The notes beneath the pieces were generated by a model. That model saw only the letters and a program-made list of their open reading frames with translations, was not told the origin of the DNA and did no database searches. From positions 1 through 5,560 of the forward strand of contig JAHAWR010000105.1 of assembly GCA_018383835.1 (NCBI GenBank): 5,560 bases of DNA, written 5' to 3'. This document shows positions 5,452-5,560 of the stretch, in pieces. The stretch comes from Candidatus Jordarchaeia archaeon. Its GTDB lineage: Archaea; Asgardarchaeota; Jordiarchaeia; Jordiarchaeales; Freyrarchaeaceae. How positions within the stretch are numbered: position 1 is the stretch's first letter; the number at the start of each line of letters is the position of its first letter. The translations under genes and the position numbers were made by a program.

Positions 5452-5482
5452 GAGCACCATTAGACATCCGAGTAAGCAAGAT

Positions 5483-5560
5483 TTAAGCCACAACATCCTC
5501 TACAATGTTAAACTTCTTCATGACTGTTTTGGCAGCTAGCTCGAAGGCCACCTCGACGTT
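5483..5560 (-). CDS. C-terminal 25 codons of an unidentified gene, cut by the right edge
   Basis: The minus strand is open from the right edge to TAA at 5485-5483 and reads NVEVAFELAAKTVMKKFNIV then EDVVA. The mix of helix-forming residues (AFELAAKTVMKKF) and the codon choice (AAG, GTG, GCT, ATT) look like the end of a real cytoplasmic protein, and the stop is followed by a non-coding, A/T-rich gap. Too little is visible to name a family. It runs in the same direction as the PAC2 gene but is separated from it by about 190-230 bases with its own promoter signals. Confidence 0.6.
   Translation of the reverse strand, partial: NVEVAFELAAKTVMKKFNIVEDVVA

Noticed and set aside
5401..5482. Possible tRNA or C/D box RNA in the right-hand gap
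   Set aside because: No cloverleaf-forming segments, no T-loop GGTTC-type sequence and no RTGATGA/CTGA box pair on either strand.
1..5560. CRISPR array, insertion sequence, integrase site or defence system
   Set aside because: No regularly spaced repeats, transposase or nuclease-like reading frames or flanking inverted repeats; gene content is housekeeping-like.

Overview
The window looks like ordinary chromosomal DNA of a thermophilic or moderately thermophilic archaeon. The signs are an archaeal gene set (family II pyrophosphatase, free-standing alpha subunit of an ADP-forming acyl-CoA synthetase, a PAC2 proteasome-assembly-type protein), purine-rich ribosome-binding sites of the GGTG/GGAGG kind, several TTG starts, frequent AGG/AGA arginine codons, and A/T-rich TATA-type boxes about 25 bases before the expected transcript starts. 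A TACK-type lineage is possible, but the sequence alone does not settle it.

Layout: almost everything is on the minus strand. From left to right: (1) a family II inorganic pyrophosphatase, cut by the left edge; (2) an ADP-forming acyl-CoA synthetase alpha subunit; (3) a short divergent promoter region with a tandem 10-bp repeat; (4) a DUF72 protein, the only plus-strand gene; (5) a small helical protein of unknown function, convergent with DUF72, whose last third may be frameshifted at a run of six A; (6) a spore-photoproduct-lyase-like radical SAM protein with extra cysteine clusters at both ends, directly upstream of and probably translationally coupled to gene 5; (7) a PAC2-family protein with an acidic tail; (8) the last 25 codons of an unidentified gene at the right edge.

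How the genes relate: the pyrophosphatase and the acyl-CoA synthetase are both energy-metabolism enzymes (pulling PPi-producing reactions forward; making ATP from acyl-CoA), but each appears to have its own promoter. The radical SAM gene and the small gene after it are the only convincing two-gene operon. The PAC2 gene has its own promoter and a likely oligo-T terminator. I see no mobile element, CRISPR array, tRNA or rRNA. The parts most worth following are the radical SAM enzyme with its unusual cysteine clusters, its small coupled partner with the apparent frameshift, and the duplicated ribosome-binding site of the PAC2 gene.
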